The notes: generated by a model not told the origin, from the sequence alone. Shown: positions 31,901-43,955, counted from the first letter of the stretch. The stretch: DNA of 64,000 nucleotides from Mesostigma viride (GCA_009746045.1 RPFO01000086.1:399732-463731), one strand, 5' to 3'. Numbers and translations: made by a program.

Positions 31901-34136
31901 GGCAGCACCGCTGGCCCCCCGCACGCCGACGGCCCTGCCCCGCCGCCCGTCGACTGCCCCGCCCCGCCGCCCGTCGACAGCCCCGCCCCGCCGCCCACGC
32001 GCGCCGGCAGCGCCGCTGGCCCCCGCGCGCCGACTGCCCCGCCCCGCCGCCCGCGCGCGCCGGCAGCACCGCTGGCCCGCCGCCCGTCGACGGCCCTGCC
32101 CCGCCGCCCGTCGACTGCCCCGCCCCGCCGCGCACCGGCAGCGCCGCCCCGCTGCCCGCTGACTGCCCCGCCCCGCCGCGTGCCGGCTGCGCCGCCGCTG
32201 CCGCCCCGCCGCGCACCGATGGCGCCGCCCCTCCGTGCGCCGGCTGCGCCTCGCTGCACGCAGGCTGCACGACATCACCACGCACCCTGGTGACCTTGAT
32301 AACCTGATCCTCCCTACCGGTCATCCAATCTACTGTGCTGCACCAACCGGCAAACGACTCGCGCTGCAACGGAGTGAGAAAGTTCCTGACATCGTAAGCG
32401 ACCCCCAATACCTTGACCTCCGTGCCAGCGGGGACGGTCGAGTTGCAGTTCGCAGCTGCACCACTAGGCTGACGGAATGCCTCTTCTATGGCCGCCACCC
32501 AGCTCTCCAAAGTTGGGTACTTGTGCACGAAGCTAGGCCCCCCCGCCACAGCGTGTCTCATGTAGGCCACAAGCACGCCGAATTTCTGATCTGGGTCGGC
32601 GTGCGTGTGGCCCACGAGCATGCGGTGCATTTCGACGACGTCGAAGAAGCCAACGTGTACGAGCCACCATGCAAACAGTAAGACGGTGTGATTCCGGTTT
32701 TCACTCCCACCGTCCAGTTGCAGGCACAAACACCTGGGCATGTGCGGCAGCCCCGCCCTCCTCCATGGCTGGTCCCTCATCAACTGCGCCAGGATGTGCA
32801 TCAGCATCGTGACGGTGACACTGCCGGAGAGGTTGTCGGTCATGAGGACCCATGCGAGAACGATGAACCACATCGCCTTGTACCCATGGACGGCCGCACA
32901 GAAGAGCGAGAACGGCATCATGCCACCTGCATAGCTGCCCCATGAGTCGGGCCCCCCCACCAGCTTCGGCCAGTATGTCTTGGCGTGATCCAGCTTGTCG
33001 AGGTTGATCGACAAAATGGCCGTCAACATAGCGGCCACCATCGCGCAGGCAAGCTCGCGCCTCAACCAATAGTTCTGGCGGGTAAACCAGGCCAGAGCGA
33101 CATGCTGCTTGATTTGGTTGTCGACGTACTGCCGTTGTGCCTCAGTTGAAGCACCGCGGCGCCGCATGCGCAGTTCCACGCAGTCCGCGCAGTGACCGGT
33201 GCTCTTGTTGTGCGGGCATACCACCACCTTCGGGCTCCTCTGCCCTGGGAAGTAGTCGCCTTTGCAGTAGGTGCGCCAGATGCGGTAGAATGCGTTGTAG
33301 CCTAGCACCTTGGCCCCTTCCCCCGCTTCTGCCACCACGTCTTCAACGTACATGGCGTGCATCTCCTTGATGGACATGACGTCCATGAAGACAACGCCAG
33401 CATGAGTCGGGTCATGGTCTGCGATCTGCTGCACCAACTCGTGCATCCACATTGCTGCGTGTTCGCCAACCTCCGAACGCCCCCGAGCATCACGCTCAGG
33501 TGGTGCGTGCTCCAGACCAACACCGAAAGTCGCTAGGTCGTTGGGATGCACGGTCAGGAAATACTCTTTCGCCGACACGACCGACGCCACCAGATTGTTC
33601 CAAGTCGCCCGGGTAACGCCGGCCATCTTCCGGATGGCAGATGCACAACCGGTGACGGTGTACATGCACCCCGCAATCACCACGTCCACGTGTAAAGGGC
33701 CGGTAATGATGTACTTCTTGTAACGGCCACCGTCGGCAGGGGATTCTACCTCGATGTTGCCCACGCCGGCCGACCGGATCACGTCGCAAAGGGAGGCCAT
33801 GCGCTGCTGGTCCGTTTGGTTGTACAGGTACTCTCGAAAGGCAGTCCACGACCTGGTATCGGTAAGTAAGGTGCCCACCTTCTCGAGGCAATGCTCCCCA
33901 CAAGTCGGACCGCACTTCCTGGCCTTGGCGATGTCCTTGTCAACGGACTTCAATTTGGAGGCGAGAAGCCGGGCGCCATCTTTCTTCCCACTGCGCTTCG
34001 CTCGAGAGGAAGACGTGCCGGGCCCCATTTCCGTGTGAAGCAGGTCGTCGTCAGAGCCGTCAGAATCTACGCCCCAACTAGCTTCAGAACTCGCATCCGA
34101 ATCCACCAGGTCTGGCACATCCCATTCTTCATCCAT
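28968..34136 (-). CDS. Gene A: 1722-aa DUF7869-like RNase H-fold transposase candidate
   Basis: A single ATG-started frame. The N-terminus is acidic and Ser-rich, then Cys75/79/83 (CGPTCGEHC) and a conserved block 140-200 (VDVVIAGCMYTVTGC). VCPHNKSTGHCADC (307-319) looks like a metal-binding knuckle. The catalytic-like core has INLD (Asp380), LQLDGGSENRNHTVLLF (Asp475) and GHTHADPDQKFG (His510/His512, Asp516), the pattern of the DUF7869 family found in eukaryotic transposon-like proteins. Residues ~625-1205 are Gly/Ala/Arg low-complexity encoded by a minisatellite. Residues ~1215-1700 form a second conserved region ending ICGCP, then a poly-Asp tail. Gene A is divergent from gene B. Its role as the transposase is inferred from the domain and its place between the TIRs. 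Confidence 0.85.
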   Translation of the reverse strand: MDEEWDVPDLVDSDASSEASWGVDSDGSDDDLLHTEMGPGTSSSRAKRSGKKDGARLLASKLKSVDKDIAKARKCGPTCGEHCLEKVGTLLTDTRSWTAFREYLYNQTDQQRMASLCDVIRSAGVGNIEVESPADGGRYKKYIITGPLHVDVVIAGCMYTVTGCASAIRKMAGVTRATWNNLVASVVSAKEYFLTVHPNDLATFGVGLEHAPPERDARGRSEVGEHAAMWMHELVQQIADHDPTHAGVVFMDVMSIKEMHAMYVEDVVAEAGEGAKVLGYNAFYRIWRTYCKGDYFPGQRSPKVVVCPHNKSTGHCADCVELRMRRRGASTEAQRQYVDNQIKQHVALAWFTRQNYWLRRELACAMVAAMLTAILSINLDKLDHAKTYWPKLVGGPDSWGSYAGGMMPFSLFCAAVHGYKAMWFIVLAWVLMTDNLSGSVTVTMLMHILAQLMRDQPWRRAGLPHMPRCLCLQLDGGSENRNHTVLLFAWWLVHVGFFDVVEMHRMLVGHTHADPDQKFGVLVAYMRHAVAGGPSFVHKYPTLESWVAAIEEAFRQPSGAAANCNSTVPAGTEVKVLGVAYDVRNFLTPLQRESFAGWCSTVDWMTGREDQVIKVTRVRGDVVQPACSEAQPAHGGAAPSVRGGAAAAAQPARGGAGQSAGSGAALPVRGGAGQSTGGGAGPSTGGGPAVLPARAGGGAGQSARGGQRRCRRAWAAGRGCRRAAGRGSRRAAGQGRRRAGGQRCCRRAWAAGRGCRRAAGRGSRRAAGQGRRRAGGQRCCRRAWAAGRGCRRAAGRGSRRAGGQRCCRRAWAAGRGCRRAAWRGSQRAGGQRRCRRAWAAGRGCRRAAGRGSRRAAWRGGRRAGGQRRCRRAWAAGRGCRRAAGRGSRRAAGQGGRRAGGQRRCRRAWAAGRGCRRAAGRGSRRAAGQGRRRAGGQRRCRRAWAAGRGCRRAAGRGSRRAGGQRCCRRAWAAGRGCRRAAGRGSRRAGGQRCCRRAWAAGRGCRRAAGRGRRRAGASGAAGARGRRGGAVDGRRGGAVGARGPAALPARVGAGAGLSTGGGAGQSTGGGAGRSACGGPAALPARVGGGAGLSTGGGAGQSTGGGAGPSACGGPAALPARVGGGPAQLACGGAGLSTGGGAGQSTGGGAGRSACGGPAALPARVGGGAGLSTGGGAGQSTGGGAGQPARGGPEAQPAGGGAAQPVPEKRGRSMKVHHAVFFQVQGNAETWLSYRTTESQKTPWQPAGTRQEGAPRCGKAMTQPYKFDAEGRPLFGVRLVDPDRIPMLQDTPAFAPLNMEFLGKELESIKTRVEKLPHGIWQWYFPPDTIKPNEAFFAKVPHAPEEVPEEWRPLPWPSRADISALREHDAAPEPPPTQEEHFMALVDAEAVRVTPLVDRVLHDGHTQQEWAAEDRAMTAKVAYLKRMQGVEKGSAVLYWHPSAGILCNSKLTWTPVLFGIIKEVVAKEDGGQPSIELFVYRAKHLRDTWHPWNPDIAQWPHPPTTAAHTVIITASDLVLTQVVGKRGQPPHAVSLGANKKLTKECLKALKEVPYDAEHPVVKWQDAECSKGIVGMAKACWEGIRLQVKSGSRNLVGQVVCHWASERVTSADGRTESRDGRYHGRVAVVDTQNDMVAMYWGARWEEDAVSCVPLHELEAQICGCPGVVVPALQAPDITLAEARLREMVPPSDDVAENNNAGASRRRKRALILADDDDDDDDDDDC
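30520..32260. repeat. GC-rich minisatellite inside gene A
   Basis: Units of roughly 100-130 bp made of GCCCCGCCGCCCGTCGAC and CACGCGCGCCGGCAGC sub-blocks, tandemly repeated about 14-16 times. Four of the six frames, including two other minus-strand frames, stay open for 400-680 codons; only gene A connects to conserved protein on both sides. Confidence 0.95.
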
Positions 34137-34610
34137 GTTAATAGGAAATCTACTGTATTACACCCGGTGGTGCTTGGACAGAAGCAAGAAACCCCGCCCA
34201 CCGCTCAAATGTGGCGCCCAACAAAGCCCCAAACTGTTTTCTTCAATAAGTCTACTGTTCTACATCCGGTGGTGGATGGACACAAGCAATAAAGGCCCCG
34301 CCCACACCTCAGATTTCTTTAGAAAATCTACTGATCTACATTCGATGGCGCCTTCACAGAAGCAGGAAACTCCGCCCACCGGTCAAATGTGACGCCCAAC
34401 AAAGCCCCAACTGATTTCTTCAAGAAGTATACTGTTTTACAGCCGGTAGTGCTTGGGCAGAAGCACTATAAAAGAGACAACCAGCGCAGGCCAGAAATCG
34501 CAGGCCAGAAATCGCAACTATGTAAAGCCCGCCCACACATCGGATTTCTTTACGAAAAACCTGTTTTACATTCGATGGGGTCTTGACAGATTCAAACAAA
34601 TTATCGTTTC
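34137..34610. promoter_or_regulatory. Repeated upstream region of gene A
   Basis: Four to five related units of about 75-130 bp, each with a CTACTGTTCTACATCCGG-like core, a GAAGCA(A/G)GAAAC box, CCCCGCCCAC and GATTTCTT. Two sub-types alternate, so it is a duplicated dimer. Its place directly before the gene A ATG suggests a multi-copy promoter or transposase-binding region. The fourth unit carries an extra block, GACAACCAGCGCAGGCCAG, also present at 50937-50955. Confidence 0.65.
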
Positions 34611-34644
34611 TACCTGCGTGCGACTGCTGCGGCTGAGTGCTGCA

Positions 34645-35665
34645 ACTTGTCTTCACGTCTTCACGTCTTCACGTCTTCACGTCTTCACCGCGTCTTCACC
34701 TGTCTTCACCACGTCTTCACGGCTTCACGGCTTCACGTCTTCACGGCTTCACCTGAACACCTGAACTTCACCTGAACTTGCCGTATCGTGTCTTCACGTC
34801 TTCACGTCTTCACGTCTTCACGTCTTCACGTCTTCACCGCGTCTTCACCTGTCTTCACCACGTCTTCACGGCTTCACGGCTTCACGTCTTCACGGCTTCA
34901 CCTGAACACCTGAACTTCACCTGAACTTGCCGTATCGTGTCTTCACGTCTTCACGTCTTCACGTCTTCACGTCTTCACGTCTTCACCGCGTCTTCACCTG
35001 TCTTCACCACGTCTTCACGGCTTCACGGCTTCACGTCTTCACGGCTTCACCTGAACACCTGAACTTCACCTGAACTTGCCGTATCGTGTCTTCACGTCTT
35101 CACGTCTTCACGTCTTCACGTCTTCACGTCTTCACCGCGTCTTCACCTGTCTTCACCACGTCTTCACGGCTTCACGGCTTCACGTCTTCACGGCTTCACC
35201 TGAACACCTGAACTTCACCTGAACTTGCCGTATCGTGTCTTCACGTCTTCACGTCTTCACGTCTTCACGTCTTCACGTCTTCACCGCGTCTTCACCTGTC
35301 TTCACCACGTCTTCACGGCTTCACGGCTTCACGTCTTCACGGCTTCACCTGAACACCTGAACTTCACCTGAACTTGCCGTATCGTGTCTTCACGTCTTCA
35401 CGTCTTCACGTCTTCACGTCTTCACGTCTTCACCGCGTCTTCACCTGTCTTCACCACGGCTTCACGGCTTCACGTCTTCACGTCTTCACGGCTTCACCTG
35501 AACACCTGAACTTCACCTGAACTTGCCGTATCGTGTCTTCACGTCTTCACGTCTTCACGTCTTCACGTCTTCACGTCTTCACCACGTCTTCACCTGTCTT
35601 CACCACGTCTTCACGGCTTCACGGCTTCACGTCTTCACGGCTTCACCTGAACACCTGAACTTTGC
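34645..35665. repeat. 149-bp higher-order repeat made of CTTCACGT monomers
   Basis: The landmark CCGTATCGTG recurs at 34781, 34930, 35079, 35228, 35377 and 35526, exactly 149 bp apart. Each large unit is built from variants of CTTCAC(GT/GG/CT) plus a CACCTGAACACCTGAACTT block. Near-identity among large units shows recent amplification. It separates genes A and B. Confidence 0.97.
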
Positions 35666-35820
35666 GTATCGTATCTTTGATACATTGCATCATTTGCATG
35701 CCTTGGAGCTGCACGTCTTCAAGCAGTGTCACCCAGTTCCCGCTTGATTCAAATGCACTTCGCGCTTGAATTCGTGACTTCGCTCAAGGTGGAAGGTGAT
35801 GGGCACTAGCCACGGGAACT

Positions 35821-37472
<1,652 letters not shown>

Positions 37473-37980
37473 CACCGGGAAGGGGGGTGTGACATTTTGT
37501 GATATTTTGTGACATATCACGTGACATTTTGTGATGTGGATGTGACAAAATGTGACATTTTGTGATTTTTTGTGACAAAAGTGTGATATTCTGTGACATT
37601 TCGTGACAAATCATGTGATAAAACCAGCATATTCTGTGATTATCTTTGTGACAAAAACAAGGAAATTATCACAAAATATCAATGTCACGACTTGATAAAA
37701 CGCACTGACAAAATCCGTGACATTATCACTGATATATCACGAAAAAAGGGTGACAAATCCGTGACATTATCACGAAAAAAAGGGTGACAAATCCGTGACA
37801 TTATCACGAAAAAAGGGTGACAAATCCGTGACATTATCACTGATATATCAGGAAAAAAAGGGTGACGAAATCCGTGACATTGTCACTGATATATCAGGAA
37901 AAAAAGGGTGACAAAGCCGTGACAATGTCACTGATAAATCTAGGGAGAAAACAGTGACATAAAACCACGGGCGATCATGA
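37473..37980 (+). repeat. Left TIR and subterminal TGTGACA repeats of the CAC element
   Basis: After the 36-bp end, the motif TGTGACATTTTGTGA and variants recur many times, then GACAAATCCGTGACATTATC units. The landmark GTGATAAAACCAGCATATT at 37615-37633 is mirrored at 44087-44105, so the inverted region extends at least 160 bp. These dense motifs are likely transposase-binding sites. Confidence 0.9.
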
Positions 37981-38573
37981 CATATCACACAGATATATCA
38001 GAACACATTCCAAAGCAAAACGGATGAAAAGCACAGCTCGCGATTTCTTTATTACAAATATAAAGATAAATGTAACAGATCTTCATTCTTCATTCTTGAT
38101 TCTTCATTCTTCAACAGTGATTATCGATCAGTGACAATTTGCAAACGCCGGCTTGGCGCTTGTCGTTGCGTGACAGAAATCTCAGAATGTTCCTGGAATG
38201 CATTAAAAAACGCACATGCGCAAGAAACATTAACGGATGGTTGGTGTCAGTTGTCTCATCTGCCACCGCACCCTAGAAAACCAATTCATGAACAAGAAAG
38301 CGCTCGATATAGATCAAGAAAACAAAAACAAACCTGCACAGTCATGGCGCCTAGATGACGATGTTAAGTGGACGACGACGAGGAGGCCGGCACCTTGTCT
38401 CCCTGTGAGCAGAAAAAAAAAGGCAAGTTTGAACACTCAAGATTTGTCATAGCCTTTCACAGCCTCGATCAATAGAAATGCACATCAAAATCAATGTGTT
38501 GCCTAGAACATCCTTGAATGGGTTTCAAGAACAGCAAGGCGGCCTCCCCGCCCGCAAACTCATAATCCCAGTG
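37981..38573. other. Unassigned interior of the CAC element
   Basis: No credible gene; short frames only. Confidence 0.4.
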
Positions 38574-38603
38574 TTTACAACCCCCTCATGAGGGGGTTGT
38601 AAA
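38574..38603. repeat. 30-bp perfect palindrome
   Basis: TTTACAACCCCCTCA joined directly to its reverse complement, with no loop. It could form a cruciform or be a protein-binding site or an MITE relic. Confidence 0.95.
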
Positions 38604-38617
38604 ATTGCAATCAGTCA

Positions 38618-38860
38618 TTAAAAAAAAAAAAAAATCCCAGTTTCACACACTGCCCACTCATAAATAATCCCAGTTTCTGACAGCCCCCGCTCAGCCCACT
38701 CATGAACAACCCAGTTTAGACCCCCCCACTCATACACTATCCCAGTTTCCCACAGCCCCCACTCAGCCCACTCTGACATTAACCACCCCAGTTTAGACAC
38801 CCCCTCTCATGAATAAGCCCAGTTTCCCACAGTCACCTGAGAAACCGCGCAACCTGGGGT
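38618..38860. repeat. Degenerate minisatellite, CCCAGTTTC...CCCACTCATGAA units
   Basis: Five to six imperfect units of about 40-60 bp (CCCAGTTTCCCACAGCCCCC, CACTCATGAA). Confidence 0.8.
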
Positions 38861-39112
38861 CAGTCAGGTCAGTCACAGCCGGTGCGGCGCTAGATTACAA
38901 TACCGGTCCGATGTAGTGTAGTGGGGTGGGTGGGTGGGTGGGTGGGGGAAGGGGGGGGGGTTCCCCCTCCTTTGGCGGGTGTCAAGGGGGACATTGGTAG
39001 GGGTTGATGATTTAGTAGTTGTGGAACGCAGTTGTAAATGTGGGTAGCTCGTGCGTAGGTCACAGGTTCGTGTGAGGGGTGGGGATGCTTGGGTTGCCGT
39101 GGTGGCTTGCCT

Positions 39113-39311
39113 ATGGTACGTAGGTGCCTGAATACAGTGGTGGGCAGGTGCACTTCGTGCACCCAGAGCAGGTGGCAGTTTACATTCCCCCACCTGCAAG
39201 AAGTAGCCAAGAGTGTATTAAAGGCCATATGCCCCTTCTCAGGGCTATGTGCTACATATACTCCCAACGGAGTTATGTTCCTAATTAATTAATTAATTAA
39301 TGGTACGTAGG
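39113..39311 (+). mobile_element. SINE-like 1 / LINE 3' end insertion with 12-bp target duplication
   Basis: The insert (39125-39299) starts TGCCTGAATACAGTGGTGG and ends in a TTAATTAATTAA tail. It is flanked by ATGGTACGTAGG at 39113-39124 and 39300-39311 (the first A may belong to the tail). This is the clearest full-length example of the family. Confidence 0.88.
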
Positions 39312-42300
39312 CGGGCTTGGCGATGGTCTATGCAGCAGGGTCAGTTATGGTTGAGTGGACAAGGGGTTGGTTGCCCCGGAGGCCGGGGTGGGCGGGGTTG
39401 GTTATGGTTCATGTGGATGGTGGGGTGGAGTCATCGTATATTAGGGCAGCGGGGGGTGGGGTCACTGGGCGGGGTGCAGTGGTGTAGGGGAACCTCGTTG
39501 TGGGGCGGGTGGTTGGTTTAGTGGATGGTTTGCGATGTTGGTGTGGAATGTGGTGGAGGTAATACGGAAGGGTGGTAGTCACATAGGTTGGCTAGGGGGA
39601 CTCAAGGTGGATGGTCGGGTGGGTCAGCGTATGGTTTGGGGAGGAGGGCAGTGTATGGTTTGGGGAGGAGGGCGGTGTTACGGTGTTGTGGGGGACCTCA
39701 GGGTGGGGGCGAGAGTGGTCCGTAGTCAGGGGGGGATGGATAGCGGCATGTGGATGTCCGTAATGTATCTTTGTGGGTGGGGTGGGTATGGAACAGGCAG
39801 GGGAGTGGGGCGAGTGGGGATTAGCAGGGTGGAGGGTGCTGGCATTGTGGCGGGATGGTTGGAGGCACATGGACACACATAATGGCAAGAGTAACTGCAT
39901 GCATAGCAACATGGGACCAGCTGTTCCGAGAACATCTGAAACCCTCACCATGCAACAACCAACAGCAACCAGCAACTGCCAACAGTGACAACGTTCGCAA
40001 GATGTGACGCCAAGGCCATTGGAGATCCTGATGTAATTTCGGGGGGTTCCTAGTCCTGCCGTGTACTTAACTTAATTCAGGGCCGCACACTTCGTGTGGT
40101 GCAGTGGTGCAGCAAGGGCTCATGGCCGGTATGGTGGTAGCCGGTAGGTGAAGACCTTGCTGCGAATCGAGGGCGTGATATTGCATGGGAAAATGATGCC
40201 GAGAGTCTCAGGGCGTCTCGCGTGGTGACAGCTGCAGCGTGTGGGCCGAGGAGCTCGAGATGCAGGTCTCGTCGGTACATGTGGGCCACTGGAGAGGGCG
40301 CCAATGTGATGGAGGCCTTTCCATCGTGCCAGTTGGACATCACTCAACAGCCAAAGGGGCGGCTGCATTGGCGGTGGGGCTAGAATTCTGGTAACTGCAC
40401 AGAATTGACCCAAGAAAGCTCGAATCGCGGGCATGGGCAGGCAAGGTAAAAGAGGGAAACATTGCGCCAGCGGTTGAGGAAAGATGGCCTGTTTACAGTG
40501 CTGGGCCTCAGAAGGAGTCGAGGCGTCGGCTCAGTTGGCAGGGCGACGATAAGTCTGTCAAAGCTGCGCATGGGTGGCGCAATGAGAGCTCATTAGGAAG
40601 GTCTCGCGCAGGAGGTTTCGATAGGCTAAAATTTTTCTCAGTCCTCGAAGATTAGGCGGGTGAAAATCGTAAATCCGCCATAGCCGCCATTTAAAAAATT
40701 TTCCCGCTTTCCATGGGATATACTGCCTAGCCTTACAGTAGCCAAATGGATTTGCGTGCGCCTCAGTCCATGCACCTAGTCGTTCGCCATCGGTTTCGGC
40801 GCAATATTTGAATTTTGCGCAAGGATCCTGACGGGTTGATTCCAGACTTGCGCTTGTTGCGAAAGATTATTGATTTATTGTCCATTCATTCCAGACTCCC
40901 AAGCTAGGGGCCGCCGTCGACTGTAGTCTGAACGGTACGGCTAACAGTTACGATGCCAGGCCAGCAGCAAGCGGTCAAAACCAAGCGATACTAGAGAGTC
41001 ATGTCAGTCGTCTTTTTACTGGTTTCGTCAGTCAGTTATTCCTCATGTATGTCAAACTACTTCTACTCGGAGAGATATGTAGTAGCGGCGAAATCGGAAG
41101 GGGACGTGGGCAGGGGGGGGGCGGGAAGTACGACTGATGCAATATACCGTACGTTAGTTATCGTCACAAAGCGAGTGACTGACGATAGTAAAGGGCCTCT
41201 AATGACGACAGTGATGACGATAGTATTTGGCACTGATGAGTGATGACAGGAAGAGCGATGACCCCAAGTTACCAGACTTTGCGACGTTGATGAGACTTAG
41301 CGAATTGCGAGCCCTCATTCCAGTGGTTGCGCGGGTGTTACCGTTGAAGTTGAAGTTAAGACGACGCGAAAAAAAAAATTACTTGACTTGAACATCTATC
41401 CACGCTGCACAGGTGGGAAAGGTGGAAGGGAGCTGCGATCGGCTCGCAGCCAAGGCGGGATTATGTGCCTTTTGATTTCCAGCAATGTCGCTTCTGTATG
41501 AACGCACGTGGTGGTTGGAATAGGAGCATAGGCTCACTGATGACCGTCGTGATTTATGTAGCCATTAGGGCGTCGTCTTAAATGAATTCAGGAGCGAGCT
41601 CGGACAAGGCTACAAGCAGCCATCGGGGGAGAAACATAGGCATGGTCTGGAATAAAGCTTTAATCGATCTGTTCGCTCAGTGGTAGGCACAGCACATTCG
41701 GACATCCAGAAGCTGCCCACTCTTTACCAGGTGAGGTGAGCAAGGAATTCCTCGCCTGAAATTCTAATAAGTTTGCATCGACTTTAACATGCATGCCGTA
41801 CGCACGTGGCATTCTCACGTATCGCCCTAGGGCCAAGGCTGCTATGGGCCGCTCGGTTTCATGCCAAGTTAGCCGTGCTTGCCATGAATGCTGCAGCAGT
41901 TTCACTATCTCATTCGTACAAGGTCAATAGACTATGCAAACGACATCCGATTTAGTTTTCATGAAGGGCATAACCTTGTTCAGATTGAGAGTTGCATGAC
42001 ATGGGCTGCTCTTGCGCCACTTTCCTTGTCTTAACCTACTGATTCTCTGTTTATGCTTTCGGTCGTTATACATTCGTATGTGTGCATCTGTGTTGCCATT
42101 GTGGTGTCGATTTTGCGCGTGTACTTGTGATGCCTGATACCGTTGGACTTGCACGCGGCCCCATCGCATGTGGCAGCGACAAGCTCTTGGTCACCTGTCC
42201 AGCGCGGCGAATTCTTGATGGTGAGCAACGGTGATCATTCTTTATGTAGTGCTCATTCCTCAAATTATCAACGTGCTGTGCGTGTCAGCCACCATTGGCC

Positions 42301-43200
42301 TTGTTCTTCCAGCTTCAGTGCATGATTTTTTTGTAGCCCGCTGGTGATGCTCTGAGCTACAAATAGTTTGCATTATTTGTACCAATTCCTTCGCTGTCGG
42401 TAGAATCTTCTTTGCAATCCAGTAGCCTTGGTTGACATTCATGCATTGCTGGACTATATCTCGCTTCCTTGCATGGGTAGCATCTTTGCATATTTATCCT
42501 TTTTGCTCAGATCACAGCTTTTTTTCATTCCCTCCCCCCCGCTCCCCACCCTGAACGACTCCTGCTAGTGTCAACTGCAGACGTAGAGCCTTCAGCCTCG
42601 TTAGAGTTCATCCTACCTGTAACGGGGCATATTGTTGGTTGATTGGCCTTGCATTTTCTTGGCACTATTCAGGCGTTTCTTTCTTATTGCCGTATTAACC
42701 ATACAGAGATTGCAATGAAGTAGATTGTGAGGCCTCTTGGCATGTTAGGGAACCTTTGCGACTCCAGGATTTCTGGGTGTGCAGTTCCCTACAACTTGTG
42801 AGGCATGTAGATACAATTTAGGTGAACATCTATGGCCAATTTTTTTTCTCGAGCACCCCTGTCTCTCTCTTGGCCCAGTATCTCACCTTTCTTTGTCCTA
42901 AAATTAGGCCGGTACTCATAGATAGCCACGCAACTGCTGCGATCTCCCCCGCATCCTTACATACAAGTGAACTGAAGTCATGCAAAGTTGTTGGCACGTC
43001 CAGCGCGTAGCGTTCATCTCACTAACAAATTTTTGTGTGTACCGATGCGTGCTTTGCCGGATGATGTATTTTTGTCTTGCATGCAGGCAATATACCTAAC
43101 ACAGTCGGGCCGGGCACATCCGTCAGTCCAACACGGCGAGAGGCCACATGCGGATGCAGATTTTGTAGGCTCTGAGCCTTCAATGGTCACATTGCCGTAG
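39312..43200. other. CAC element interior: G-rich low-complexity then unassigned sequence
   Basis: 39312-39870 is strongly G/T-rich on the plus strand (GGTTGGTTATGG, GGGTGGGTC). 40000-43200 has no long frame or recognised domain. Exons of a captured gene are possible in the last part (see 43232-43326). Confidence 0.4.
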
Positions 43201-43231
43201 CACTCGACAGTGTCCTGTGATTGTTTCTAGA

Positions 43232-43326
43232 GAGTCATCCAGTTACTTCAGCAATGGTGGCTGGGACAGCCCTCGTGATGGTTTCGGTGATGATGAGGAT
43301 GATGACTTTGATGACGAGGACTGTTG
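43232..43326 (+). other. Possible terminal exon of a captured gene
   Basis: After an acceptor-like TTGTTTCTAG, one frame gives a short acidic end, GDDEDDDFDDEDC followed by a stop, reminiscent of the poly-Asp-Cys end of gene A. AATAAA occurs at about 43740. Without transcript data this is only a candidate. Confidence 0.25.
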
Positions 43327-43955
43327 AGCCCCGTTGTACTTCTCGGTCAACAGATTTTATATTGCATTTGTGAGATGATTGTGGGTGTCCATTTTGCACA
43401 CCACCCACAGCCATGCTTGAGTGCACCGTTCCTTGTGTGTGTATCAATACAGTTTGTGTTCGTATTTGATCAGTTGTGCCATTTCATCGGGTTGTTGCAT
43501 GCCATCTGAATATGTTCACTCCCCGTTGCCATTTTATCATACTAGTGTTGTGAGCTCAGAGCAATGGATGCATGATGCAGTGTTGTGATTCAGTGTAGAT
43601 ATTGACGATTTTACCTTTGATCAGCACGATGGATGCTTGGCCAGCGATGGGTCGGAGGTTGACACTTGATGACCGTGATGATCATTGCCCTGAATGTTCA
43701 ATATTGGTGTTTTTCTTAACATCCCAGTCGATATTTTTGCAATAAACCATGTCTCCCATGGCTCATGACATTGTGGTGCATTTTATCATGCACCTGAGAG
43801 TGTTTCCAGCTTGTTTTGTCAGTTCCTTTCAGTACGCTTGCCCCGTACCGCTGCACGTGTTGTCTCTCCTGGCATTGCCACCGTGTCGTGTCCCACCTTG
43901 GCCTTTTCCTTCTCCGTCTCTGCTGCGGCACGCACTTCCTTGCTGCGGATGTGCA
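43327..43955. other. Unassigned interior of the CAC element
   Basis: No supported feature apart from the AATAAA noted above. Confidence 0.4.

Noticed and set aside
30254-32293. Long plus-strand (679 and 399 codon) and alternative minus-strand (593 and 579 codon) frames across the GC-rich minisatellite.
   Set aside because: The repeat lacks stops in most frames. Only the gene A frame links conserved domains on both sides.
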